This document shows positions 1 through 10,894 of a stretch of DNA of 64,000 bases, piece by piece (within the stretch, counting starts at the first letter, position 1; the number at the start of each line of letters is the position of its first letter). The stretch lies in NCBI GenBank assembly GCA_011037195.1, contig JAAEAF010002664.1, positions 38,886 through 102,885 on the forward strand. The letters are read 5' to 3'. A program made the translations under genes and the position numbers. Source of the DNA: Triatoma infestans (taxonomy: Eukaryota; Arthropoda; Insecta; Hemiptera; Reduviidae). The notes under the pieces were generated by a model. The model was not told the DNA's origin. It did no database searches and saw nothing but the letters and a program-made list of their open reading frames with translations.

Positions 1-200
1 TTGCTTATGGAAGTAGCCAAGGGGCGCAAGGAGATAAAGAAGACTCATATCCCCTCGGCTGTATGGTTAGACAATATCGATATGGATCTTTGAAAAATAT
101 ATAGTAGGAAGTCAGCATGCTAATGGTGAGGATCAAAAGGCAGACTTGTTGACGAGGAATATGACTAGCTTGCGACTTATAGATTTATGAAAAGGTCAGT
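1..200 (+). pseudogene. possible copia-type RNase H C-terminal remnant
   Basis: One short frame reads a stretch ending GEDQKADLLTRNM, which resembles the end of Ty1/copia polyproteins (an acidic/glutamine run followed by ADxLTK). The rest of the interval needs stops and frame changes to be coding and it is cut by the window edge. The assignment rests on about a dozen residues, so it is weak; chance similarity is a real alternative. Confidence 0.25.
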
Positions 201-481
201 AAAATTGCAATTTGGCCACAAGAATTGGTTCGCTAATGCCATATATTCTTTCTGGCCATTAAATGACATTTCAAAATGAAGATATCATCGACTGAAGAAG
301 TTGAAACTGTGGAGATGAAAAAAATTTTCATGTATTCGTGTATGAATTTATTTTGTCATTTCCAAGTCTGTAAACTGCAATAAAAGAAAGTTTCATACCA
401 GTTTTTTTATTTAACAACCGATTTCTGATAGTTCTGATAGTTTTCTGAGAGAAGGTAATATTTTTCTATTCTATATTGTAA

Positions 482-1058
482 TATAGCAGAGTTCACGCAG
501 CAGTCACTACGCATCATCAACCTTTACAACTCACTACAATACTGTAACGTTTTTCCATCTAAACTAGCTACTGCAACTAGTTTTAAGTGGGTTCGTATAG
601 ATAAAATACTCTAAATTCAATAAAGAAAACACCAATTTATTGTTATACACAATAAATTACAAAAAAAAACAACACTTAATAATAATTACTTCACAGTTTA
701 AACCACAAAAGTTCACTTTGTTCACTTTTTATACACTTTCCACAAACGTACACTTCGTTTGTAACTGGAAAACTCAGCAAAACTCTCTGCGGTCCTACTA
801 TTTATACCTGTGGAGAATCTTCTCAATCCTTCCAGACAGAACTAGAGCGCGTCGCCAGCGCTTCCTAGCGGCCACTAAGAGAACTTGAGGTTCCTAATTT
901 CTCTCCTAGATGGCACCACTGGCTGCGTTTCAATACTATATATTTTAAAGTCCAGGCAGTCAGTGTCACTTTTTTCATTGTACGACAGTGTTCAGCCATA
1001 TCTAATTTATTAATTTAAACCAAATCATTTTTTTCTCCTTCATCATACCCATTATATG
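482..1058 (+). repeat. LTR-like repeat, probable solo LTR relic
   Basis: Shares ordered blocks with copies at about 7.14-7.86 kb (minus), 9.15-9.85 kb and 22.86-23.16 kb: GCAGAGTTCA then CAGTCACTACGC, later CCAGGCAGTC, CAGTGTTCAGCC, AAACCAAATCATTTTT and a CCCATTATA end. A TATTTATACC box lies near 800. The repeated block order without an ORF suggests a solo LTR; termini and TSD were not resolved. Confidence 0.4.
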
Positions 1059-1149
1059 GCTTGATGATGTAGGAGAGGATTCAAGAGTTCAGCTGAATTT
1101 GCGGAATTGAAAAAGCTGTAGCAACTGATAGAGATAACCATTTTACTGA

Positions 1150-1640
1150 TTAGTTTTCTTAATTTTTGTGATTTTCTCAAAAACGGCTCGCAACGATTGT
1201 CTTTATACTTGTTATATCAGCGTACACATGCAAATAGCTACAACAACTTTTATTTGCAACATTTCTCCGGGAAAGAAAATTCATTTAAGCACACTTTTGG
1301 GGGTGAGGTGAGGTTATGGTTTCCTCTAAAGTGTTTTTTTTTTTTTAAATTTAAGGCGCATCAACATCCAAGATCATTGGCGCCCGGAGGAGCCTTCTCA
1401 GTGCACTGTAGAGGCTCCTAGGAAGGAAAAAATCTAAATGGTAGCACAGCTAGACTCGAACCCGGGCCCTCCGCGTGGGAATCCAGTACGCTAATCCTCT
1501 AAAGTGTTATTTCAGTTAATTATATATACGTACAATATTCTAATCATCTAAATAATATTAATTAGAAATAAAAATAGATTGCATGCAATTCCAAGTTGCA
1601 AGTAAATTAGTTAAAATTTTTTTTCTTGATGACTTTCGAA
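1150..1640 (+). repeat. HINE-like repeat fragment, split by a SINE
   Basis: Contains the internal module of the window's main repeat family: a TTCTCAAAAACGGCT-type block, CAACTTTTATTTG, ATTTCTCCGGGAAAG, a G-rich tract, then (after the SINE at 1336-1494) TCTAAATAATATTAATTAG. Both terminal hairpins are missing. The two halves read continuously once the SINE and one TSD copy are removed. Confidence 0.55.
1336..1494 (-). mobile_element. tRNA-derived SINE (type 2), 14-bp TSD
   Basis: A poly-T run on the left and a tRNA-like head on the right show a minus-strand SINE. The GGTTCGAGT-type B box appears reversed near 1450 (CTCGAACCCGGG). Flanked by TCCTCTAAAGTGTT at 1322-1335 and 1495-1508, a perfect 14-bp TSD. 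The body block GAGCCTTCTCAGTGCACTG matches the copy at 15.1 kb. At 159 bp it is shorter than that copy. Confidence 0.72.
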
Positions 1641-3486
1641 CAATTTTTTTTTTTTTTGGTATCTTAAACTTCTATTTCTATATCATGGTGTAGAAGCACT
1701 TCCTAGAAATTATAATGAGAAAGTGTTTGTATTGTAAGGAAGTGTAATGTGTGGACGGCACAGAGTGAGAGAGAAGTGGGAACAGTTTAAAAAAAGAAAT
1801 AGATATATATATTTATGTATGTAGAGTGAAATGGGTCACAAAATTAATCAACATATGGAAGAAAAAAAAAAAAAGAAAAAAAAATAAATAAAACAGCTGT
1901 GACAAGCTTGTGTTGATGTTTGGTAAGAAATGGGCCAAGATCATCAGTGTACAAAGGTCATCCGGAAATTTGTTAAATTTAGTTTTTAATAGTAGTTATA
2001 TTTTTAAACATATTTAAATAAACATTAAATGAAATTTTTTTTTTTGAAGGCACTTTCATTGAAATTGCCAAAATAAATAAATTAAGTTGTCAGTGTCAGA
2101 AATATACTTCTTTACGTGTACTTGGAATAAATTGAAATGTAAAAACACGATGTCATCCTGTGTAAAGTATGGACTATTTTATATTGAAATTTAATAATTA
2201 AACTGGCAGTTTAGCCGTTTTTTTTAACGAGCTAATTTAATAAAATAAATAATACAAAAGAACTTCTATTCCATGCTGTTCACTAGTTGTTTACGCAAGT
2301 TATTTTAAGATTAGATAATACGCTAAATATCTATCAAAAAGTATCTTCCGTTTACACTTCAAAAGAACTGCCGACAAACTATAAACCGTTGTCCTTGTTC
2401 AAGCACTCGCCAACAACATCCTTACTTTATCTGTCGCGTATTTCTACGCGAATTGATAATAGAGGGGACAATTAGTTGTGGGAGCCCCCCTGACTGTATT
2501 TGAAATCTGACTGGTCATACGGTTGATCCAGTCATATTTCTTAATTCTATTTCTAGTTCTATTTATATGAAAATTCATGCTATTCTTTATTAGTTCTATA
2601 CTACATTACAATTAGTGCCTTGCACGACACTGCATTGATTGAAGGATTATGTTGGCTAACATGTCTGATTTGGGAAGCAGCGCTGTCTTTCTCGCACTAT
2701 CTCTTTGGGTCCAGCTCAATGAGTCAAGCCACACGTACTAGTTCTTTGTTGCTTCCTGGCCACTAACGGCATCTTGAACAAGCAGCACATGCTTTCTCGA
2801 TGAGGAAACCAACTCTATTCCAGCTCCAAGCAGCTAATTCTTACATCTGAATCTAATTTTATTGAAGATATCTCGTCACAAATACTTTCAAGAGGAGTTA
2901 TTGCAACTTCGCAATTAATCGTTGTATCAGGTTGGGACGCCATCGGCTGGGGTATTTGAGACCAGTTATTTGGTCCCTTCCCATCCCAATTTCCTCTAAT
3001 TATTATTATTATTATTATTATTGCCAACATTATCTTAACGTTCTGGCTTCACTACTAACTGGTCTCTTAACTTCTAGCTGAGACTTGGAACCTTAAAGAA
3101 GCATCTTACAAGATTACATACCTTACGGTAATAATCAACTCAATTGGACGATCCAATTCGCATCACTGTGACAACTTCAAGTGCGCAGTGTAATTCATTA
3201 TTTAATGTTTTATATTAACTCATTTAAGGAACTAGTACCAGTTTAATTTAATAGCTGAATAACGCAGCCTTACTCATCAGCAGTGTGGCCAGTCAGATAT
3301 AGCACTTCTCGTGCCCTGGGAATCTTCAATCCAGGTTTTTTCTTTTAGTTAACTAAACTCTTTTGCATGTGCTACATTAGTTTTTGCTAGCACCTATCTC
3401 AAGGTGTATAATTCCATCATATGATCCTTAATTGGACCTGTTACTTATCGCAAGACATTGTTGTAGTTTAAATACATTATTTTTTT
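1641..3486. other. AT-rich stretch without a recognised gene
   Basis: Mostly homopolymer-rich AT DNA with a poly-A patch near 1861-1890 and an (ATT)n microsatellite near 3000-3021. Small ORFs (for example 2287-2475 and 2815-3030) have no recognisable motif. A GC-richer piece near 2470-2540 could be LTR debris, but no partner copy was found. Confidence 0.5.
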
Positions 3487-4956
3487 ACTTTCTCTTACTC
3501 CTAGTAAGAGGAAGTATTGTAATCGTGTCAAATTTTCGATATCGAGTTTTCACCGGAAATATCCGTTTGAGGTCCTATGAGTCCAAAAAAGTGGTTTTTA
3601 GCAAGTGGTGTGTGTGTGTCTGTGTATATGTAAGTATTTGAACAGTGTAGCTCAAAAAACGAAAAACCGTAGAAAGTTGAAACTTGATTTTCCGTTTACA
3701 TATCATTATAAATTGATATACGTTTACTAGTGGGAATTATTTTCACTTTTTTGCCATTTTTAAAAAAAATGGCTCCAACGATATTCTTCAAACTTGGTAT
3801 ATTAACTACATGTAGAAAGACCTATAACTTTTGTTGTGGTGGTTGGTTCCGCAGAGCTTTGAAAGCATCAGAGACATTATCCGTGGTAGCCTGCTTCATT
3901 TTGTGGTCATCGACCGGCATCTTCAGGATGCGTTTTTCAGACAGTGTGACAACACAGACTTGCACAGAGCAAACTTAGTTTTCACACTGACTGGTTTAAC
4001 TGTATTTAAAACTAAACTCTTAAACTACGCCTAGGGGTATGGTCAGCTGGGTGGGAAAACACGTGTTTAGGTTGTTAAAGGGCAAATTTTCCTTACAATG
4101 GACACAACACGTGGGGGGAATGCATAATAAAAAACTTAATTATATAATAAATCATATTTAGGTATACATGCTGGCGAGGATGTGAATGTTGTGTGAAAAA
4201 GTGAAATAATGACTGGAATGCATAGTTATAAAACACTTAATTATAAAAATCGCTTAATTTTAAATGATGTTAGTTTAAATCGTTAATTTAATTTAATTTA
4301 ATTTTATATATTTTATATTTTATTTTGATTAGTTAATTGTAAAGTAAATCTCCCCCCAACAACAGAGTTTAAAAATTAGACCGCCAAGTGTTGTGTCCAG
4401 TAAGGAAAATTTGCCACTTAATAACTCAAACACGTGTTTTCCCACCCAGCTGACCATACCCCTTGACCTAGTTTAAGAGTTTAGTTTTAAATACAGTTAA
4501 ACCAGTCAGTGTGAAAACAAAGTTTGCTCTGTGCAAGTCTGTGTTGTCACACTGTCTGAAAAACGCATCCTGAAGATGCCGGTCGATGACCACAAAATGA
4601 AGCAGGCTACCACGGATAATGTCTCTGATCCCTATAACTTTTATTGGAAACATTTCTCAGGGAAAATTCATTTAAGGGCACTTTTGGGGGATGAGTGGTG
4701 GTTATGTTTTTCTCTTAAAGTGCTATCATAGTTGGATTATACAATTCTATCATCCAAACAAAATTAATTAGAAATAAATAGATGGCCCCAATTCCGAATT
4801 TCAAGAAAATTAGTAAACCAGAAGTTGTGTTTTTACTAAACAGTATTTTCAGTTTTCGACGAATTTCATCAAATTTTGGTACACTAACAATAAAATTTGT
4901 CAATTACAATTTTAGAGAACTAGAGTAAGAGAAAGTTGTGTGAGTATTTCACACGT
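3487..4956 (+). mobile_element. HINE-like element, interrupted by a ribozyme fold-back
   Basis: Begins with ACTTTCTCTTACTCC, immediately forming the hairpin CTCTTACTCCTAGTAAGAG, and ends with the inverted motif and a second small hairpin (GTGTGAGTATTTCACAC). The usual TG microsatellite is at about 3608-3630. The interior is split at 3833-4630 by a separate insertion. Structure (terminal inverted motif, hairpins, microsatellite, A/T-run target) recalls Helentron-associated HINE/DINE-1 elements; class assignment is inferred because no ORF is present. Confidence 0.72.
3833..4630. mobile_element. Fold-back element A with ribozyme-derived arms, 12-bp TSD
   Basis: Two inverted arms (about 3833-4117 and 4383-4630) enclose an AT-rich loop of about 265 bp. 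The perfect TSD CCTATAACTTTT (3821-3832 and 4631-4642) lies inside the HINE copy, whose sequence is continuous across it. Each arm carries the hammerhead family sequence, but in both arms the same ~18 nt are gone, removing stem II and GAAA. The shared deletion implies that one arm was copied from the other. The left end retains the family 3' terminus (TGTTGTGG.GGTTGGTTCCGC reversed); the right arm stops at GTCTCTGAT. No ORF is present. Confidence 0.78.
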
Positions 4957-5802
4957 TTTGGGGGGGGGGGGTATTTCCTCAAAAACGGCTAGTACGATTT
5001 TTTTTTAACCTTGGAATACTTGCTGCATAGATACAAACCTAGGTATCAATCTTATTTAAACACATTTTTTGATAGTTTTTTGAGGTTTTGACAGTTAGTT
5101 TAAATTTAAATTTGCACAAATTTTGTTGTTCTTTTTTTTTTATATAGGGGGCGCTCCACTTAAGGCCGCTCACATAAACAAGTAAAATCCTTACCACCTT
5201 TTTTTTTATGGCGAGCCAAAATAAAATTATAAACTTTGCAATTTTAAGGTTAACTTTGTTGATTAATTGGTGTAAAAGAAGGTTATGCGAATGAAGGTTA
5301 TGAGAGTTGTAATAACCTAAAAACATCTGGTGGCGCCTCCAATGTAAATCTACTACTTATTTATTACATTGTAACAATCTTTCTGTATAATTAAGAAAAC
5401 AAAAATATAAATCGTTTTAATTATGCAAAAAAAAAAAGTGAAGTATTTTTAGACATTATTCTATTAATTTTCGTGTTTTTATTTAAATAAGGTTTTTTTT
5501 TGGTTTCCTTTCTGCAGATAAATAAAAAAAAAGTATAACAAAGCTTGTTATGCAAATGTAGTTATTGTGAATAGCTATGCTTACCAGACGTCTTTGTTAA
5601 AATAAACTGAATAGAACAAACATTACTTTGTTTACAAGCATTGTGTGTGAATGAATATAAATGGAATGGATCTATCAGTTTTTGTTAGAAATTATTTCTG
5701 TTGAAATTGTAATACTTATTTAATTTAATTCTGCAAAAAAACAAAACATATAATCCACTGAAGATGGAGAACTGGAATAAAAAGAAAATATCTTAAGAAA
5801 TG
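4957..5802. other. AT-rich stretch without a recognised gene
   Basis: Contains long A/T runs and a G run at its left edge. The 95-aa minus-strand ORF at 5039-5326 has low complexity and no motif. Nothing else supportable was seen. Confidence 0.5.
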
Positions 5803-6000
5803 TTATTATTTGTTGTGATTGGTTCCGCAGAGTTGGAAAGTATCAGAGATATTTTCCGTGATAGCGTGCTTTTTTTTCTGGTCATCAGTTCGCCCAACAT
5901 CAGAATGTTTTTGTCAAAACAGTATGATAACATAGACTTGTACGGAGCAAATCTGATGGATTTCCAGTTCTGCGGAACCAACTACAACAACTGTGGAGCC
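5803..6000 (-). mobile_element. Degenerate ribozyme-family element with inverted 3' ends
   Basis: The left side reads as the reversed family 3' end (GTTGTGATTGGTTCCGCAG) and body. The right side ends with a forward copy of the same terminus (TTCTGCGGAACCAACTACAA). The core is broken: CTGATGTTGGGCGAA is followed directly by the stem I strand, with the second half of stem II and GAAA missing. No convincing TSD was found. Confidence 0.6.
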
Positions 6001-6224
6001 AATGAGGCTAAATATCCTAAACATGTATTACAATTTATTATGTAAAATCTTCAATATAAAACCCAATATATATATATTTTAAACAACTGTGTCTACTACA
6101 TAACAACACTACTAAATATGCAACGATCTATATAAAAATTGACACAATTACAGTATGAAAAACAATTATTCAAGCACAAAAACTCTGGGTTAAGAACGAA
6201 ATACGCACACATTACTAAAAAAAA

Positions 6225-6945
6225 TCTGGTGTGAAACACTCACATAACTTTCTCTTACTCCAATTCTCAAAATGATAATTGATATATTTTATGGTTTGTG
6301 TACCAAATTTAATGAAATTCGTCGAAAACAGAAAAAACTGTACAGTAAAAGCGCACTTCCGGTTTACTAATTTTCTTGAAACTCGGAATTTCAGCCATCT
6401 ATTTATTTCTAACTAATTATGTTTGGATGATAGACTTGTATAATCAACTAGGATAGCACTTCGATGAAAATCTAACCCCACCCCTCCCCTAAAAGTGCCC
6501 TTAAAAGAATTTTCCCAGAGAAATGTATTGGATAAAAGTTGTAGATCTTTGCATGTTTAGTTTATATACGAACTTTAAAAAAAATCGTCGGAGCCATTTT
6601 TGAGAAAATTGCGAAAAAGTGAATAAATCATTTAGTAAAGTCGTAAAGTAAACGCACTTCCGGTTATCCGATTTTTTTTAAACTCGGAATTTCAACAACA
6701 TATTTAATTTTAATTAACATTATTTAGATGATAGAATTGTCTAATAAACTGAAATAGCACTCTAGATGAAAACCTAACCCCACCCCTCCCCCAAACAATC
6801 ACACACACACACACAGACAGACCATTTGCTAAAAACCACTTTTTTTTGACTCAGGGGGCCTCAAAACGGATATTTCCGATGAAAACTCGATATCGAAAAT
6901 TTGACACGATTACAATACTTCCTCTTACTAGGAGTAAGAGAAAGT
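6225..6945 (-). mobile_element. HINE-like element, ~0.72 kb
   Basis: Starts TCTGGTGTGAAACACTCACA (terminal hairpin GTGTGA/TCACAC), followed by ACTTTCTCTTACTCC, and ends with the 13-bp hairpin around CTCTTACTAGGAGTAAGAG. An ACACAC microsatellite is at about 6797-6815. Both ends lie in A runs. Two internal modules are present, each with CCCCACCCCTCCCC and AGTGCCCTTAAA-type blocks (degenerate in the second). No protein is encoded; small ORFs here are coincidental. Confidence 0.75.
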
Positions 6946-6959
6946 AAAAAAAGAAAAAA

Positions 6960-7120
6960 CTAAACAAACAACTGAGTATATCAACTAAATTTGCTCTATG
7001 CAAGTCTATGTTATTACATTGTTTTGACAAAAATATTCTGATGATAGGAGTACGCCCAATACTGGTCGATGACCACAAAAAGTAGCAGGCTATCACGGAA
7101 AATATCTCTGATGCTTCGAC
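6960..7120 (+). mobile_element. Ribozyme-family element, core degenerate
   Basis: Has the family upstream block (TTTGCTCTATGCAAGTCTAT), CTGATGA, then a decayed stem II and AATACTGGTC in place of GAAACCGGTC, followed by GATGACCACAAAAAG and TCACGGAAAATATCTCTGAT. The catalytic GAAA is lost, so self-cleavage is not expected. It shares its upstream TATCAACTAAATTTGCTCT with the copy at 7.86 kb. Confidence 0.68.
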
Positions 7121-7139
7121 AATTGTCTTTAACCTTATA

Positions 7140-7860
7140 TTTTAAAGTACATAAAAGTATAATAGAAGTGAGAAAGAGAGAGAATTGATTTTAGAGAAAT
7201 AAACTAGATTAAATGCTGAACACTGTATAATGAATAGAACACACAAACTGCAGGGACTTTATAGTTAATATAATAGGTTTGTGAAGGAGAGAAAATGGTT
7301 TGGTTTAGATGAATAAACTAAAAGTATGGATGAACACTGTATGATATAAAAGTAGCACAAACTGCCTGGACTTTACACTAAAATATATAAAATGGTAGTG
7401 AGAGGTAAAAAGAAAGATTGATGACGCTTTGTGACTGCTGCATGAACTCTGCTATAAGACTCCCTGAATATTCTCCCGTCGGTATATTTAAGCAGTTTCT
7501 CCCACTCTAGTCTGGCCTAAACTAGTGACTGAGACTGTCTCTCTCTCTCTCTCTCTGCTTTGGTTCCCTCTCTTGGATCCTATTACATCATCCTATAATG
7601 GGTTTGTGAAGGAGAGAAAATGGTTTGGTTTAGATAAATAAACTAGAAGTGAAGTTGAACACTGTATAATATAAAAGCAAGCTTGACTGCCTGGACTTTA
7701 CACTAAAATATACAGAATGGTAGTGAGAGGTAAAGAGAAAGGCTGATGAGGCGTAGTGACTACTGTATGAACTCCGCTTAGACTCACTGAATACTCTGCC
7801 GTCGCTGTACGTAACCAGTTACTCCCACTCTAGTCCGGCCTAAACAACAAACAATTAAGT
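7140..7860 (-). repeat. Three partial LTR-like copies in tandem
   Basis: Read on the minus strand, blocks recur in the same order: TAATAGGATCCAAGAG, TCTAGTGTGGG-like, AGAGTTCATGCAGCAGTCAC, CCAGGCAGT, CAGTGTTCA, AAACCATTTTCTCTCC and CCTATTATA. Copies span roughly 7140-7268 (partial), 7269-7590 and 7593-7860. A (TC)n tract lies near 7541-7557. The arrangement suggests recombined solo LTRs; no coding remnant lies between them. Confidence 0.5.
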
Positions 7861-7861
7861 A

Positions 7862-7996
7862 TATCAACTAAATTTGCTCTGTGCAAGACTATGTTATTAC
7901 ACAGTTTTAACAAAAGCATCATGGTGATGGGCGAACGCCCGAAACCGGTCGATGACCACAAAAAGAAGCAGGCTATCACGGGAAATATCTCTGATA
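7862..7996 (+). mobile_element. Ribozyme-family element, box 1 mutated
   Basis: The family upstream block and downstream tail are present, with an intact stem II (GGGCG AA CGCCC), GAAACCGGTC and the stem I pair CATC/GATG. The first core box reads ATGGTGA instead of CTGANGA, which should abolish activity. The end is ATCTCTGAT; no clear TSD was found. Confidence 0.7.
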
Positions 7997-8011
7997 GAAA
8001 TTGTCACTAGC

Positions 8012-8165
8012 TTTTTTACTTTCTCTTATTTTTAAGTGAAAATATTGTGAATCGTATCAAAATTTCACTAGAAAATTCATTTCTAGTCACATCAACAGGC
8101 CTCGGCTCAAGGAATACGCGAGAGGTGCAACCGCATAGAGCCCCGTGCTCCAAGGGACGTAGGAA
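8012..8165 (+). repeat. HINE end stub and a GC-rich unclassified repeat
   Basis: From 8012 a damaged HINE start is seen (ACTTTCTCTTATTTTTAAGTG, then ATTGTGAATCGTATCAAA). From about 8090 follows a GC-rich segment, GGCCTCGGCTCAAGGAATAC to CCAAGGGACG, unlike its surroundings. It may be a piece of a SINE or retropseudogene; I do not recognise it. Confidence 0.35.
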
Positions 8166-8289
8166 AGAAAGTGACAAAATGTCATAATAAGTATAGTAAT
8201 CAGTATTTTGTCTATGTTCCGAGAACTAAACCATAAGTTTTGACTATTTCCGGATATTTACTAATTGTCGCTCATATAATGGCAATATT

Positions 8290-8480
8290 AACTAACCTAC
8301 GGGCGTAACAGCTTGCCAGACGGCGATTCATATTGGGGGACATGTGGTAAGCTCTCGCCGTTTTAGATCCGGCCTTCGCTACCCAGCCTACAGCCTGGAA
8401 CCCGGCTCTCACGGGAATCGAACACTGAATTCTCTCACCGAAAAAGGTGAGTGCGCTAGCCAATAGACCAACGCGTGAGG
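8290..8480 (-). mobile_element. tRNA-derived SINE (type 1)
   Basis: On the minus strand it begins CCTCACGCGTTGGTCTATTG with an A box (TGGTCTATTGG) and a B box GTTCGATTCCC about 45 nt downstream, the spacing of a tRNA promoter. The body contains GTAGCGAAGGCC and AATCGCCGTCTGGCAAGC, matched by the plus-strand copy at 33.17 kb. It is a SINE and not a tRNA gene, since the acceptor stem does not close. Confidence 0.68.
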
Positions 8481-9145
8481 ACATAGCAATATTAAATTCT
8501 TTTTAAACAATTTTAACTTAATGATGTTCATATAGACATCAATTATTATATAAATATAAATTTAATTATTATTTTTGAATTAGAAGAATATATCACTAGA
8601 TTATCTTAGGTTTACTACGATCTAGCCCAAGCTTGACATCAAGAGTTGGTTTTTTTAAACCAAAAAGAATTTATCAATTTCAATTTTTCGGGTAATTTAA
8701 TATTAAATCAAAAACATTTTAATATATTTTTTTTTTTACTTAAACTTTATAGTATTTTATTACAGCAGAGTTCAACAAATACGTAAATTTTGTTCAGAGT
8801 CTGTTAAACAGAATTTTATCTCAAATGTTTACGTTTTACTTGGACGGAATAGTGCTTTGAAGTCAACATTAAAGTTTACCATACATTAAATTCCTACATT
8901 GAAATCATATTTTTATTAACACCTATTTAAATAATATTAATGAAATAAACTTATCAAACTTTTGAACTGATGCAAGATCTAATATCCAGGACTTTAACCT
9001 CACTAATTTTATCTTATGTGTTCATAGAGGATGTTCTTCCATTTCGGTGTTTAGGAGTTGTTTTTTTTAGAAATCCCCCTCCTAATTTTAGAAATAATCC
9101 TAAATACCAAGTTGAAAGAAACGCCCTCTATAAACACATAATATA
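8481..9145. other. AT-rich stretch without a recognised gene
   Basis: Low-complexity AT sequence with several poly-T runs. No ORF, repeat copy or structured element could be supported. Confidence 0.5.
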
Positions 9146-9149
9146 ACTG

Positions 9150-9850
9150 TAATGGGATCCGAATCATTAAATATTCATAGGATATGAAGAATGGAGAAGC
9201 ACACATTAAATGAATCAAAAGTTAGCCACTCCCCATCTAAGTTCCATACTAAGTTCGTTTTGTAACGACAAGAGAGAGAACACAAGCCCGATCGAGAGAA
9301 AACAGACTCTCTCTGGTACTATCTGACTTAAGCAGGCTAGAGTGTGGAGAACCTGTATATAAACCAGTGAGAGATCTAGACATCTATCTATCAGATTCAA
9401 CCATACACCGCATCGTATCGTGTCATATCTCTACTCCTACCATTTTATCTATAAAATCATTACAAGACCAGTGTAGTTTGTGTAAGCTTATAGCTATATT
9501 ATAATTATATCTCGTCTAATTAATCAATCCCAATTTCTCTCCTCATCAACTCCATTATAGTTTCAGATAAATAGAGCGTCAACAATACAGTTTAGGAGGA
9601 CAGTTTACGACCAGTTTACATTTTAGTCAGCAACCTAAATACTAACTTCTTATTACACAGCCAGTCTGTCTCTTTATATTTCTCTTGTTACCTAACTTCT
9701 ATTTTAACCGTAAACTCCTTTGCAGTTTCCTGCATTTTTTTCCACGATACACTGTTCAGCATATCATCTAGTTTATTTCTCTAAAATCCATTCTCTCTAA
9801 TTCTCACTTCCGTTATATAAAATTAGTCAGGTTTATAATATACGCCATCA
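9150..9850 (+). repeat. Two LTR-like units in tandem
   Basis: The first unit (about 9150-9555) runs from GTAATGGGATCC through a TATA box (CTGTATATAAACC near 9353) to TTTCTCTCCTCATCAACTCC and ATTATAG. The second (about 9556-9850) repeats the closing blocks, CACTGTTCAGCATATC, TAGTTTATTTCTCTAAAA and CCATTCTCTC. The TATA box and conserved block order fit LTRs. Family identity is unknown and TSDs were not found. Confidence 0.45.
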
Positions 9851-9952
9851 GTTCAACAACAGTACGGTTTTATTGAATCAGATGTTAACAGAAACATACT
9901 TTCACGTAAATATTTTCGTTTATAAATATTTGAATTACTTTATATACTTATT

Positions 9953-10894
9953 ACTTTCTCTTACTCCTAGTAAGAGGAAGTATTGTAATCGTGTCAAATT
10001 ATCGATATTGAGTTTTCACCGGAAATATCCGTTTTGAGGTCCCCTGAGTCCAAAACCGTGGTTTTTAGCTCAAACGGAAAATCGTAGAAAGTTCAAACTT
10101 GATATTACGTTTAGGTATCACCATGGGAACTGACGGTGCGTTATGTGTCAATATTCCTCAACCGGAAGTACCACTTTACTGGTTGTTTTTTTACGTTTTT
10201 GCGATTTTCTCAAAAATAGCTCCGACGATTTTCTTTAAACTTGGTATATCAACTACACATACAAAAAGCTACAATTTTTATTTGAAACATTTCTCCAGGA
10301 AAATTCATTTAAGGGCACTTCTGGGGGAGGGGTGGGGTTAGGTTTCCATCTAAAGTGCTATTTCAGTTTATTAGACAATCCTGTCATCTAAATAATGTTA
10401 ACTAGAATTAAATATGTTGTAGAAATTCCGAGTTTGAAAAAATCAGATAACCGGAAGTGCGTTTGTTTTGACACTTTACTAATTGGTTCTTTCATTTTTC
10501 CGACGATTTTCTCAAAAATGTTTCCGACGATTTTCTTGAAACTTCGTATACAAAATAAAAATGCAAAGATCTACATCTTTTATTTAAGACATTTCTCTGG
10601 AAAAATTCATGTAAGGGCAGTTTTAGGGGAAGGGTGGGGTTGCAGCTTCCCCTAAAGTGGTATCATAGTTGATTATACAATTCTATCATCCAAACAAAAT
10701 TAATTCGAAATAAATAGATGGCCAAAATTCCAAGTTTTAAGAAAATTGTAAGCCGGAAGTGCGCTTACACTGAACAGCTTTTTCAGTTTTCGACGAATTT
10801 CGTTATATTTGGTCCACAAACTGTATCATTTGTCTATTACGTATAATTTTGAGAACAGGAGTGAGAGAAAGTTGTGTGAGTGTTTCACACTAGA
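9953..10894 (+). mobile_element. HINE-like element, ~0.94 kb
   Basis: Starts ACTTTCTCTTACTCCTAGTA and ends GAGAGAAAGTTGTGTGAGTG followed by TTTCACAC. Two modules follow each other, each with a CGACGATTTTCT-type block, ATTTCTC.GGAAAA and a G-rich tract (GGGGGAGGGGTGGGG at 10324). The TG microsatellite normally after GGTTTTTAGC is deleted in this copy. The ORFs at 10099 and 10395 are module translation artefacts. Confidence 0.75.

Noticed and set aside
640..888. 82-aa ORF at the LTR-like region
   Set aside because: Crosses a TATA-like block of a repeat and has no motif; coding is unsupported.
4942..4970. Poly-G runs (4961, 51101) as regulatory G-quadruplex sites
   Set aside because: Isolated homopolymers without conserved context; more likely replication slippage.
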